A stretch of 64,000 nt of DNA from Agapetus fuscipes (Eukaryota; Arthropoda; Insecta; Trichoptera; Glossosomatidae). This document shows positions 32,165 to 41,999 of this stretch, one piece after another. Both the position numbers and the translations under genes were made by a program. How positions within the stretch are numbered: the stretch's first letter is position 1; each line of letters starts with the position of its first letter. The notes under the pieces were generated by a model, which was given only the letters and a program-made list of their open reading frames with translations, searched no databases and was not told the origin of the DNA. The stretch spans positions 10,138,251-10,202,250 of the forward strand of contig OX637351.1 in assembly GCA_951799405.1 (NCBI GenBank), read 5' to 3'.

Positions 32165-33385
32165 CTAAAAACACATCCCTATATACCTACTACTAAAAAC
32201 CGGATAGAAAATACCATAAACAAACCGCATCCGAAGAGAAGTCTAATTGATGGCAAAATGTTTATTTGTAAAAAATCATCCTATGATCAAAGGATTACTT
32301 CAGTCAAATTTTTTTTTTTAAATGTTAATAAAAGTATGAAAGGAAATCAATTTTCAAAAGTTAAATTTTCTTTTTATCTTTATCTGATAAAAATATTTAT
32401 TAAAAAGCTAAAAATATTATAAAAACATGAGTAAAAATGAAAAAAAAAATAGTAATCTCACTTTATCAACTTTGTTTTATTATTTTTAAATTGTCAAATG
32501 GAATGCATTAGTTTGTGTTCGAAATTCGAATTTTACTTTGGAAGCCCTTCCAAACCATTTGCAGAATTTGAAATCACAAGACACCATTATTGCCATTAGA
32601 AAAAAATAAGACGATTTACATAAAATAAATACCTACCCATTTTATTTACCAGCAGGAATTTAACTTTTTTTAATTGCTCGATTTTTAAAAATATTAACAC
32701 ATTAAATCTGTAAGAACCTCAAATATTCTAAGACAAAAAATTGTGACCTCACACGGCTAGGGGAAAGGCCAACTAATATTGTAGTGCTATATTATAAAAT
32801 CATAATTATTTAATTTTCCCAACAGGTTTGTTTATATATAGGTGGCATTTAAAAGAAGTAACTTATTATAACTTCCGTTGAACCTTTCACAGTTTAAGCA
32901 ATGATCTTTCACAACAACAGGCGTCCATTAAACCCCTATTGCGAATTTTAAAGGTCAAGGGAGGCCCATGTTCACTACGGGTACTTATTGACATTTCATA
33001 GACCTAATAAAATCACCCCTTGAATATTTTCAAATAGCAACAGGAGTGCTAAATGCTAAGGTTGATTATGGCATAAAAGCGGGAATGTGCATAGCATTTC
33101 CAACGTGAGTAGGCAAGTATTTGTTTTTTTCTGGTTCCTGAAGGGCGAAATATTAATTTATCGTAAATAACTGTGTTTGTTGATAAAAGTGTAGGCACCT
33201 TGCAGTTTTAAGGTTTTTTTTTTTAAATTTAAAACCTATTTCAGATTAATTCTCACTGAACTAATTTTGTTTCTTTGTTTTGTAATTAATTAAGTGCGAC
33301 AACAACTATTTATTAATATTTTTTTCATATTTTTAAATATTTGCCTGTGTTGAGACTTCGTTACGGCATAAAATGCGTAACCGTA
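32165..33385. other. AT-rich intronic sequence with family G traces
   Basis: A weak family G piece lies at 32725-32790 ('attgtgacctcacacggctagggg'). Nothing else recognised. Confidence 0.45.
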
Positions 33386-33390
33386 ATGCG

Positions 33391-33620
33391 TAAGCGGCTG
33401 ACCACCCATGCTGTAAAAAATGTTTCACTTTGCCAATGTCCCCCTGTTTCAGGGAAGGACGGCAAGAGTTGCAGGGTGTATGTCAATTTGAGATTTGGGT
33501 TTTTATGTTGTAGGTTCACATGCGGTATCTATGTACAAGCGTTAACTTGTACGTGTCTGCTTGTGAGAATGCATATAATGTGAATCCCCAATGTAACATA
33601 TCTTTGCAACTTAGATTAGA
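33391..33620 (+). repeat. Family A LINE 3' tail
   Basis: From 'ggctgaccacccatgctg' to 'ctttgcaacttagatta'. A family G fragment follows at 33625-33735. Confidence 0.85.
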
Positions 33621-33942
33621 ACTATAATGATATCTGAACAAACATAGACAAAAAAAATTACGCAGCACGGCCGGGTTCCTAAGGAAAAGGAAAACTAAGT
33701 CGTGTGAGAAAAAAAGACAAACAAATTTTGCGTCATACATTTTTTTGATTGGTTTTCGTATCTAATTTGTAAAAAAATTTGTGCACTTTTTCACAAAGGC
33801 GTGCCAGAAAAGTTTTCTAGAAAGATTAGAATTTTTCGGTGAATGTAAGGGTCTATAACACTTTAAAAATTGTCAAAAGGCTGTTAATAATTTGTGTTAT
33901 TTAAGCTGAGAATTCAATTTATATATTTTTTTATTCTTCCAG

Positions 33943-34051
33943 GAAGACCTGTCAGTCTTGCAAATGTCCTCGAGAAGAGCACGGGCTGTATCTGGAGGAG
34001 TGGGAAGACGTCAGGAAGAGGCTGGGTCTGCAGGAGGAGGGAAGAACCAAG
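33943..34051 (+). CDS. Lmpt: Limpet/Testin-like gene, Cys-rich N-terminal exon
   Basis: The acceptor is TTATTCTTCCAG and the donor is CCAAG|GTGAGG. The exon reads (R)KTCQSCKCPREEHGLYLEE..., then WEDVRKRLGLQEEGRTK, ending in phase 0. The CxxCxC-REEH motif just before a PET domain is characteristic of Testin and Limpet proteins, whose PET and LIM domains act in actin-linked adhesion and muscle attachment. The phase joins correctly to 26862 and to 35318. The symbol rests on resemblance to insect Limpet, especially in the following PET exon. Testin is the alternative. Confidence 0.7.
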
Positions 34052-34494
34052 GTGAGGAAAAATTTCCCACAAAAACATTGCTAAATAGCGGAGATCTGAC
34101 AGCAGATTCTTGAGGAGCAGATACTAATCTATCGTAAAAAACTGTGTTGTAACACAATTTTGGACATTCAAGGTATTCTGTAGTAAAAAAATCATTTTAT
34201 GTTAGAATTGCATCCATTTTCGACTTTATTAAGTATGGCAACAACTGATTGCCTCTATTAAGATTTCGCCACTGATATATGGTTGAAATCAGCGTACTTC
34301 ACCATACAGATATTTTCCTGAACAATTGAATAATAAGTAATGAAATTCGTTTGAGCCCATAAGTCTGCTAATCTGTGTCTACTTGATGTTTTGTCATTCT
34401 GACCTCTAACTTACTAATAGACATGTGAACATATTTAAGTATTTGTAGAGTTCTAACACAAAGGTGCCTTGAATAGGAGTTTTAGGCTTATACG

Positions 34495-34920
34495 GCCGGC
34501 TGATGATGCTGGAGATAATATGTTTTCCGGGATCTGTTACCGTGGTCTATGGAAGCTGGAGCTTCCGGACGTTTCGCCCAACGTTTTTTCAGGATATTTC
34601 CATTATCTCAATAGAGCCATTTATCATCATATTTACAATAATAATAACTTCACAGATAAAATTTATTTATCGGATATTAAACAAACCGTAATAAGAGAAC
34701 TTACATTATAATCAACGTTTCATCCTCATTCATCCTCAGTCGTCGTGCAGAAAGGGTGTTTCCTAAAGACGTTAGCTACGTCGCTAACGAAACATCGAAT
34801 ATAAGTTTTCTTCTAAGGGTTTGTCTAATAAACAATAAATATTTTTTAACTGTGATGTTCTTATTATTTTAAATATGTCAAACGACCATAATTCCAACCT
34901 AAACCTAACATTTATCATCA
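34495..34920 (+). mobile_element. Penelope-like terminal fragment
   Basis: Shares 'cctcagtcgtcgtgcag', 'gacgttagctacgtcgctaac' and 'atgtcaaacgaccataattcc' with 19.73-19.92 kb, in a different arrangement. No ORF. Confidence 0.5.
34760..34799 (+). ncRNA. Hammerhead-like motif, decayed
   Basis: Stem II GUUAGC/GCUAAC and GAAA are intact. The 5' core reads CUAAAGA (G5 lost) and the site region is CAUC. Stem I UUC/GAA is short. It is closely related to the motif at 19836-19879. Confidence 0.4.
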
Positions 34921-34965
34921 TTTTCCAATCCTTTATCTCAATAACTATTTCCGCCATATGCCAGG

Positions 34966-35291
34966 TCGATAGCTCAGTTGGTAGAGTGCTTGCATCCCAT
35001 GCCGTGAGCTCGGGTTCGGATCCCGCCTAGGGTTTCAGAAACAATTTCCCGTTTCGGAGTTTATTTCAAACCCCAAAATAAAATACCGGTAAGGTTTACT
35101 CAGCCTTTTCAAGAAATGAGAACCAGCCCCCTCGGGATCAGCTGGGAATCCTCCACTTCAAATGAAATGGTTGGCGTGAGGCCGGCCCCTTTACTTGTAA
35201 AAATAAATAGGTTCCACTCGCCACATGCGAAGCCCATCGAGGATAACGTGGCAAGAAGTTTACCTACTATACATGTAGTTTTTTTGCGCCA
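34966..35291 (+). mobile_element. tRNA-derived SINE, family C, full length
   Basis: A box 'tagctcagttggtagagtg', B box GGTTCGGATCC, and the full body to 'aagaagtttacctactatacatgtag'. It ends 26 bp before the acceptor of the PET exon and is in sense orientation. Confidence 0.9.
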
Positions 35292-35317
35292 CTCATCTGT
35301 ATCTCCATGTATTCCAG

Positions 35318-35513
35318 ATTGCCCCGCCGCGTGTTCCCCTGGTGTCCTCCGCCCCCCAGCAGCAGCAGCAGCGTGAGGATGAAGCCCGCCGCCTGCGCCG
35401 GCAGCTGCCCCCGCAGGACCTGGCCATCCAGCACTGCCGGCACCTGGACCTCAAGCACCACGCTTCCTTCGAAGACTTCATCGCAGCCAGGAATGAGATT
35501 GCCCTTGACATAG
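35318..35513 (+). CDS. Lmpt: Limpet/Testin-like gene, PET-domain exon
   Basis: The acceptor is CATGTATTCCAG. The donor GACATAG|GTCTAT is weak but the phase (1) fits the next exon. The exon encodes IAPPRVPLV, a short Gln run (QQQQQ), a basic stretch (RRLRRQ), then the PET core LPPQDLAIQHCRHLD... ending FEDFIAARNEIALDIG. The PET domain mediates protein partnering and membrane or cytoskeletal targeting in the Prickle/Testin/Limpet group. The 'ARNEIALDIG' end is the feature I associate with insect Limpet rather than Testin. The exon is GC-rich (codon third positions mostly G/C), unlike everything around it. A full family C SINE ends 26 bp upstream of its acceptor. Confidence 0.8.
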
Positions 35514-35527
35514 GTCTATAATAAAAT

Positions 35528-35745
35528 AATAATCATATTAAGTAGGATGATTTATTTGGTGAGAGCAGTTTTTGTGTGAACCACACCTCAAGAGCCCTCT
35601 ACGTGCTTTGCGTTGGTCGTCGCTGTAGAAAGGGCCAATTCTCAAGCAAGACCCAATTGGTGTAAGGCTGAATGGATCTATGGTGACCGGTCTTTGGTAA
35701 AGGTAGATTAATTTTTCAACCCAGCGAAGAGCAAATTACTATTGC
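35528..35745 (-). repeat. Family D SINE 3' part
   Basis: Complemented 'caccaaataaatcatcc' tail through 'gtgaccggtctttggtaaagg'. The tRNA-like and 5S heads are missing. It starts only 14 bp after the PET exon donor. Confidence 0.8.
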
Positions 35746-35812
35746 CCAGGCAGCCAAGGCATTAAAACTAGAGACACTTTTGTAAATCATTACTTACTGG
35801 GTTAAGTCTAAC

Positions 35813-36054
35813 GGGGCTATTCATAGACATTTTAGTCATCAGTTGAGCCCACGATTTGACAAACTTATGATGCCTGGGCTGGAAGTCTCATCACCACGGT
35901 CATACTAACCTACCGAATTTTGGTAATATTTGTATGAAGACTAATCAGCTGTTCACTTGCGGCCATCTTGGATTGGCAGGTCTTCATACAAATGCATCAT
36001 TGGTTTGTCAAAGCGTGGGCTCAACGGACGACTAAAATGTCTAAGAATAGCACC
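35813..36054. mobile_element. MITE family J, copy 2
   Basis: Terminal inverted repeats as in copy 1 ('gagcccacgatttgacaaac' and the end 'ctaagaatagcacc'). The interior is in the opposite orientation to copy 1. Intronic. Confidence 0.85.
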
Positions 36055-36133
36055 GTAAGAAGTTTACATTATCATATTGTGTTCCGCAAGAGACATCATT
36101 ATTAATTTTCTAAGTTGACTTATTATTTTACAG

Positions 36134-36234
36134 GATTTCTTCGGCAGTCCACATCCAGCACTTCATGTGGAGGATGCAAGAAGACTATTCCAGCTGGACA
36201 GGAAACTGTGGTGGCTCCAAGGCTGGAAGATCAA
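36134..36234 (+). CDS. Lmpt: Limpet/Testin-like gene, LIM1 first half
   Basis: The acceptor is TTATTTTACAG and the donor is GATCAA|GTAATA. With the G from the previous exon it reads G-FLRQSTSSTSCGGCKKTIPA, then GQETVVAPRLEDQ, ending in phase 0. CGGC supplies the first two zinc ligands of LIM1, and the next exon supplies the other six. The 'VVAPRLxDQ' stretch is like that before the first LIM His in Limpet. Exon length, phases and residue order agree with neighbours on both sides. Confidence 0.8.
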
Positions 36235-36593
36235 GTAATAAACCTTAATACACTTACCTGCATTAATTCAATAACAGCAGCATATTATTTTATATTCTCA
36301 TGGAAGTGAACAAGCAAAATGTTCCTGCTAAAAACAATATTAGCATGGAAACGAACCCAATTTTTGTGAGTAGAAAGTGTTTCTTGAAACTGATCATAGA
36401 TGGCAGTATTAAAGGTAGTAAAAGTGTATTTCCAGGAATGCTATTTTTTGTATCCATTCATATGGAAGATCCTTGATTGGGAGTGGGAGATATGCAATAG
36501 CTTGCGGAGGCAGGATCGCTATTCCTGAAAAGATCTTACTATTACCAGGGGGGTAAAGGCATATCTGCTGCTACCATCAAAGCAACACAACTA

Positions 36594-36921
36594 CGCAACG
36601 CAACTAAGCTACACATATAGTGTAACTTCTTGCCGCGTTATCCCCGAAGGGTTTCGCATGTGGCGAGTGGAACCTATTTATTTTTACAGGTAAGGGGGCC
36701 GGCTTTACGCCAACCACTTCAGTTGAAGTGGGGGTTTCCCACCTCCTAAGAGGGCTGGTACTAATTTCTTGTGAAAGCTGAGTAAACCTTCCTGGTACTT
36801 TATTTTGGAGTTTGAAATAAACAACAAAACAGGAAATCATTTCTGACACCCTCGGTGGGATTCGAACCCGAGCTCGTGGCATTGAATGCAAGCACTCTAC
36901 CAACTGAGCTATCAACCAGAC
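36594..36921 (-). mobile_element. tRNA-derived SINE, family C, full length
   Basis: Complemented body from 'gcaacgcaactaagctacac' to the tRNA-like head with an intact B box complement (GGATTCGAACC). It is antisense to the gene and ends 33 bp before the acceptor of the next LIM exon. Confidence 0.9.
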
Positions 36922-36954
36922 TGCCTGATCTCTTATTGTTTGTTTTGTTTGCAG

Positions 36955-37095
36955 GTATTCCACGTGTCTTGCTTCACGTGTGGCACGTGCGGAGAGGAGC
37001 TGGCCCAGCTGGCCTACTGCGCTCTGGATGGGAAGCCCTACTGCGGCAGGCACTACGCTGAACTCCTCAAGCCACGCTGCCAGGGCTGCGATGAG
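36955..37095 (+). CDS. Lmpt: Limpet/Testin-like gene, LIM1 second half and start of LIM2
   Basis: The acceptor is TTTGTTTGCAG and the donor is GATGAG|GTTAGT. The 47 codons begin [12 protein letters not shown] and end [17 protein letters not shown], in phase 0. LIM1 ligands are complete: CxxC (previous exon), HxxCxxC-xx-C here, and CGRH. A Phe replaces the usual Trp before the ligand His. CQGC opens LIM2, so at least one more LIM-coding exon is required. None was found in the remaining 27 kb. The missing exons should start in phase 0, either beyond the window or as very small exons that I missed. LIM domains bind zinc and protein partners and do not act on DNA. Confidence 0.85.
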
Positions 37096-37574
37096 GTTAG
37101 TGCTTGCTCATACAGGCTCTCACAGAAGTCTATCACCCATTCGCTTCCTTAGTTCTTGTTTGCCGCATAGACCATTCAGCTAATTTTACATGAGCATTGT
37201 TTGCATGTGTACAGGACCAATGTGTCTGATAAAAACAGGAAATTGATTTAAAAAATATTTAAAACGACTCTCACATTATCGAGTTTTCCGTTTTTTCTTA
37301 GCTCAGATTGTGTAGAATTTGATTCTTAAGACAACTGCATTAAAAAGTCACGTTTGACAGAATTGGTCTATACGGCAAACAAGAACTGGGGGAGGACATT
37401 GTATAGAGTGTTTCATGCTGAATGCTGAGGAGACTTGCCATACTTATTAAATTACAACTGTTGAATCCGAATAACTACACTGATAAAATGTATTAATCGG
37501 ATATTAACGGTCGGTCGCAAATGAAACATTAAGAATAATGTAGGTTCTCTTATAATGGTTTGTCTAAAACGCAA

Positions 37575-37940
37575 CTAAAAAAAAACGCAACTAAGCTACA
37601 CATATAGTGTAACTTCTTGCCTACGTTATCCCCGAAGGGGTCGCATGTGGCGCTTCGGGACCTATTTATTTTTACAGGTAAGGGGGCCGGCCTCACACCA
37701 ACCACTTTCAGTTGAAGTGGGGGTTTTCCCAGCTCCCGGGGGGGCTGGTTCTCATTTCTTGTGAAGGCTGAGTAAACCTTTGAGATCGAACCCTTGCTCT
37801 CGGCATGGAATGCAAGCATTCCACCAATTGAGCTATCGACCTTTTTACGAGCTTGATCGTCGTCGCTACAAAGCGCCAATTCTCAAGCAAGACCCAGTTG
37901 CTGTAAGGCTGGATGGACCTTTGGTGATCCCTGTAAATAT
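37575..37940 (-). mobile_element. Heterodimeric SINE (D-C), shortened
   Basis: C unit 37575-37846 with the usual dimer-specific deletion, where the B box region joins directly to 'aaggtttactcagcc'. A partial D unit follows (complement of 'gaccaagctcg...caccaaaggtcc'). Confidence 0.75.
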
Positions 37941-38102
37941 GTCTAACAACCTAAACCCATATAACACTTCACGGTAGTCTGATGAGAGTATTCGAAAGCA
38001 CTATATGCATTCATATTACAGTGGAACCTCTCATAACGAGCATAATTAGTTCCAAAATCTTGCTCGTTATGTGAAACACTCATTAATCTCACTCATTAAT
38101 TT

Positions 38103-38545
38103 GTCAACGACGATACCATGTTGAAAGCACCGGTTCTCATCACATCACCGAAGCTAAGCAAAATTGGGCGCGGATGCTACTTGGATGGGTGACCGCTAGG
38201 TACACCGGGTGTTGTTGGCATTTCTTGGACCTGTCCGTAGTCCAGTGGCAGCACTTCGGACTCGTAAATGGAGGTTGTGGATTCGAATCCCGGCGGAGCA
38301 CAAAAAATATACCATTTATATTTCCAAATGTGCTCTTCGCTGGGTTGAAAAATTCATAAACCTTTACCAAAGACCAGTCACTGAAAGGTCCATCCAACCT
38401 TACAACAACTGGGTCTTGCTTGAGAATTGGCGCTTTCTACAGTGACGACCAAGCTTGCAGATGGCTCTTGAGGTGTGATACACACAAAAACAGCGCTCAC
38501 CAGATAAATCATCCTAATATTATATTATTATTATATAAGTAAGCA
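38103..38545 (+). mobile_element. Composite 5S rRNA-tRNA SINE, full length
   Basis: 38103-38219 is a 117-nt 5S rRNA-like sequence with the internal control region ('gaagctaagcaaaattgggc', 'ggatgggtgaccgc'). A 12-nt linker and a tRNA-like unit (38232-38301; 'tagtccagtggcagcact', GATTCGAATCC) follow. Then comes the family D body and tail to 'cagcgctcaccagataaatcatcc' and a (TAATATTAT)-type end. A second full copy lies at 49345-49763 on the minus strand. Confidence 0.9.
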
Positions 38546-38899
38546 AAACTATTGTTACCACATAAATCAATGTAAACACAATAATGCCTTCCATTGTATT
38601 GTACCTAAAGATGAAAAATTGCTTTGGATTTCATTTAGGTTAGACCATGTTACATTTGCAGCTTTCCATATGCTGACTGTTCACTTTCACAAGCGGAAAG
38701 CATTCTCAAGGCTGGTTATCAAAGCGGGGCGTTGGTCTTCACTTTTGTTTAGTGGTAGTAACTGGCTTGAAGCATGATGCACTTTCCTCTGCTTTGTTAC
38801 CCAGAATCTAGCACCTACCATTTAAGCAAAGCTGAACGCTTAAAACATTTAGCATTGACTATCATAAAAAAATATTTTGTTCAAAAACCATTGACTGTA

Positions 38900-39035
38900 G
38901 GTACAAATTCCATAGACAACAAAACTGTGACGGTTAGATTGCTAGGAAAGATGAAAACAAAAATTTTGTTATTGCTTGCTAAGGACTCTAATCACGTAGA
39001 GATGTGATGTTTGCCTGCTAAGAAATAAATATATT
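38900..39035 (+). repeat. Dispersed repeat family G
   Basis: 'catagacaacaaaactgtgac', 'ttagattgctaggaaag' and 'gtgatgtttgcctgctaagaaa' match the family consensus. Confidence 0.65.
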
Positions 39036-39054
39036 TTCAAATTTGTGTTCTATT

Positions 39055-40270
39055 GTCAACGCCATCTCTTGATTGAAACAATATTTTTTTTGTCATTGTT
39101 TTATATGAGAGCTGCCAACTTGACGGTCATAAATAAAAATACCTGCATACATAAAGGCGGCCAATGGCGCTCTTGCGTGTTTATTCTGGAAGCCCGCCAA
39201 AATAATGCTAATGCGAAGAAAAGAATAATCATATATTTTCAGTTACTGAATCCATGTATAATATTCATTATTTCACGGACATAAAATACTAAATTGATTT
39301 TTTGACAGTTCTTGTGAAATACTTTTGTGGCTGTCAAAATACTTGTTCCCTTTTCGAAATGTCTGTTCCATTTTCAAATTTGACAAAATCCACAGAAGGT
39401 CGGTCAAGGCCACGGGCATAGACAGTGAAATGAGCCCTAGATGCTATAACAGGGACGAACTTATAAATTGATTTGTCCAAAAAAATAGGCAACTCTTTGA
39501 GAGTCTGAGATAAAATGAATAGGTTTGGAATTTTTGCAATCTATGTATGAAAAGTTGAGCCGAGTTGTAGGTACGGGAAATAGACGTTATGTGTAGTAGG
39601 TATGTAAGTGCCTAATTTCACAAAAATAAGTGTTACAAAAAAGGATAACTAAGTAGGTACCTACATTCCTAAAGATTCTCCTCAATATCTAACTATTTTT
39701 TTGCATACTGGATGATATTGTAAACATAAAGTTGAAAATATTAATAAATTTATTAATTATTTACGTAAAAAATGGCTTCCGAAATATTAATCGAGAAATA
39801 TGTAGATATTTGAATCGTTTGGAAAAAAAAATAAAGATTTCAATCAAGGTTTTTTTAAAACTAAGTGTAGGTATAAATATATCTGAACACAGAAAATCGT
39901 TTGCATGTTTATTGCTTTTGGAAAAAGTCTCAGATTGCCGTTTTTGGTTTGGTACCTTTTTCTAGTGAAGAAAAACACATTTAAAAAAGAATACATTTTA
40001 CGGCTCCAACATGAAATGGAATGAAATCAGAGTCCAGATATGAATATGGAAAGGTGTGTAATTAATGAATATAAATTTGTCATTGTACCTACTAAAACGC
40101 GTTTCTCAAAAAATGTATGCAAACAAAAGTATATCTATTTTTTGGGAAAAAGGCTATGGTTGATTTGGGAGTAGAGTACCTAAAGTACCCTGATTATAAA
40201 ACATTTACAGAAACCCTCACGATAGCGTGAATCGAAAGTGCATGGAAGATACGGCAACACTCTTATGGGG
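39055..40270. other. AT-rich intergenic or intronic sequence
   Basis: No exon or known repeat found. Searched by eye for LIM2-type Cys/His patterns without success. Confidence 0.45.
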
Positions 40271-40274
40271 CTAT

Positions 40275-40400
40275 TTACAGCACGTTTGATCCGTAGGTGA
40301 TCCATGGATCATCGTTTTTTTGTATGTATAATTTACGTAAGGTGGTGGTTGAGCCATGGATTTGTAGTGTGTGAATAACACCGTTAGAGAGTGATCTTGT
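40275..40400. repeat. Repeat family F (MITE-like)
   Basis: 'gtaggtgatccatggatcatcg', 'tgagccatggatttgtagtg' as at 22.82-22.94 kb. Ends just before the promoter region of the acidic-protein gene. Confidence 0.6.
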
Positions 40401-40439
40401 TTACGCTGTTGGGGGGAGTTTACGCCATGTGCTATACTC

Positions 40440-40639
40440 GGGCTGCAGGTGAGGAGTGAGTTGTGACAAGGTGAGAGTGGCAGGTGAGCAGGGCGGAGTC
40501 ACGCTGGGTTAGCGCCCCCGAATGTGTGTCACAGCTGCGCTATCTATAGAGCAAGGTCTCGCCAAGCTCACAAGTCGCGAGTCTGACCGCAGCGCTCAGT
40601 GCCGACATGTTCGCATGGAGAGGATAAGCGCAAGTGACC
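40440..40639 (+). promoter_or_regulatory. GC-rich 5' region of the acidic-protein gene
   Basis: GC content rises sharply here. There is a TATA-like 'ctatctataga' (about 40540-40550), an initiator-like TCAGTG (about 40596), and a short upstream frame (ATG 40607 to TAA 40627) just before the main ATG at 40640, which has a good context (GACCATGG). Confidence 0.4.
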
Positions 40640-41349
40640 ATGGGCCTGATGCTGTCACTGCTGGTGGTGTGGGCGGGCGGCGTGCGCGGCCTGGAGAAGG
40701 TGGAGGAGGTCCTGGCGGGGCTCCTGCCGCCTCCCAGTGAAGCAGCAAGGGGCGCTCTGTGCAGCCTGTACGGCGCCCTGCTGGCTGCGGCGATAGAGAG
40801 AGCCAAACTCGACAAGCAAGAAGAGGACTGGAGGGACGGGTCATGTGGATACTTAGACCTCACAGGAGAAAAGCCAAAGATCAGCTTCACCGGAGGCAAA
40901 ACACCAGATTCTGTTGCGCTGCTCTTCTCAACGAAGATATCGAGCTTCGGGAAGGAGTCTGTGGAGAGTGAAGACATCGCGGAACGGTCTGATTGGTCGA
41001 CGAGTAACGTGCACATACAAGTACCGCAAGGCAGCTCTCTGAATGCTTCTCTGGATGTTGATGATATAGAACAAGAGGAAGTGCCAGAAAAGGAAGAAGT
41101 AAAGGAAGAAGAAGAAGAGGAGGAAGAGGAGGAGGAGGAGGAAGAAGAAGATGAACCTGATCCTGATTTGGTGGCCGAGCCTGAGGCTGAAGCAGAAGAA
41201 GAGGCTCCCAAGCCGAAGATCCAGTGGCACTACAGACCGCTGACTCCAAGTTCCGACGCGAACCTCCCAGAAATCCATTTCGATTCGTACGAACGAAAAT
41301 CCACCGAGGACGACACTCCCGCGGAGCCGTACTCTGAAGACTTCCTAAG
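40640..41349 (+). CDS. Acidic low-complexity protein, exon 1
   Basis: The ATG at 40640 opens 236 codons plus two bases, ending at a consensus donor CTAAG|GTGAGC (phase 2). The N-terminus MGLMLSLLVVWAGGVRG could be a signal peptide with cleavage after VRG. The conserved-looking part LEKVEEVLAGLLPPP...CSLYGALLAAAIERAK follows. Then come GEKPKISFTGGK, a run of about 15 Glu within a longer acidic tract, and a Pro/Ser-rich end. I do not recognise the family. The acidic tract and low complexity make the protein largely disordered. The gene lies 3.5 kb after the LIM1 exon on the same strand, and could be nested or an alternative 5' part of that gene. Confidence 0.7.
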
Positions 41350-41554
41350 GTGAGCTGGCGTTCACCATCTCCGCCTTCCCTATCAGTATTAGCCACCCCT
41401 GTGATGTGCATTCTGTGAAAGCCAATGGTGCTGCAAATGATATATGTGATAAATTATTCCTCAGTAGACTTCCTTGTGATATGCGTGTGGTACAGGAAGG
41501 ACGCGGCGCTCACTGGACGAGCGTTTGGTTTTAAAGCAAGTGTTTTATTTCAAG

Positions 41555-41942
41555 GTCGCTCGACGGAGTGAAGTTCCGCCCGCTGCAGCGCGACGACGGC
41601 ACTGGCAGGAGAAGGAGCTACAAGAAGCGCCACTCCTCCTCGTCCACGTCCTCAAGAGAAAGCCGGGAGGAGGAACTGAGAATGTTCACTTCATTGGAAG
41701 AATCTGAGTTCGAAAGTTACGGAGACCAAAAGGTCAATCAGCCTTTTGGCAGTGCACCAAACTTGGGGTCTAGATCTCGCTCGAGATCGCACTCTAGGTC
41801 TTCGCGCACTCCGGAGCCGACCTTGATGAAACAGGCTTCTTTTGATGAGACCCCTGAGCTCCAGGATGCAGTTGGCTTGGATGTGGTTGAGGAGCACTTC
41901 TCCAAAGACGCTGCAGATTCTCGTGATGGGGTAAATTGGTGA
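41555..41942 (+). CDS. Acidic low-complexity protein, exon 2
   Basis: The acceptor is TTTATTTCAAG. The first G completes an Arg codon and the frame continues SLDGVKFRPLQRDDG, a basic/Ser block (RRRSYKKRHSSSSTSSRES), REEELRMFTSLEESEFESY, an Arg-Ser run (RSRSRSHSRSSR) and a final acidic part, ending in TGA at 41940-41942. There is no AATAAA soon after the stop. A donor-like GATGGG|GTAAAT at 41930 (phase 0) lies four codons before the stop. That phase would match a Limpet LIM2 exon, so this may not be the true 3' end. Function unknown. The Arg/Ser and phosphorylatable Ser runs suggest a regulated scaffold. Confidence 0.7.
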
Positions 41943-41999
41943 AACTCCGTCCTCCTCAGCTGTAAACAACAATAATGTTGACTGACGACATTACAACTG

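Noticed and set aside
35267..35511. Alternative frames over the PET exon
   Set aside because: Only the 35318 frame matches PET motifs and the splice phases of both neighbours.
38103..38219. 5S rRNA gene
   Set aside because: It is 5S-like, but it is joined in the same way to a tRNA-like unit in a second copy at 49.6 kb, and it lacks a T-run terminator. It is a SINE head.
40540..41411. Long minus-strand frames opposite the acidic gene
   Set aside because: They are Ser-, Pro- and Leu-rich shadows of the GAA/GAG repeats on the plus strand.
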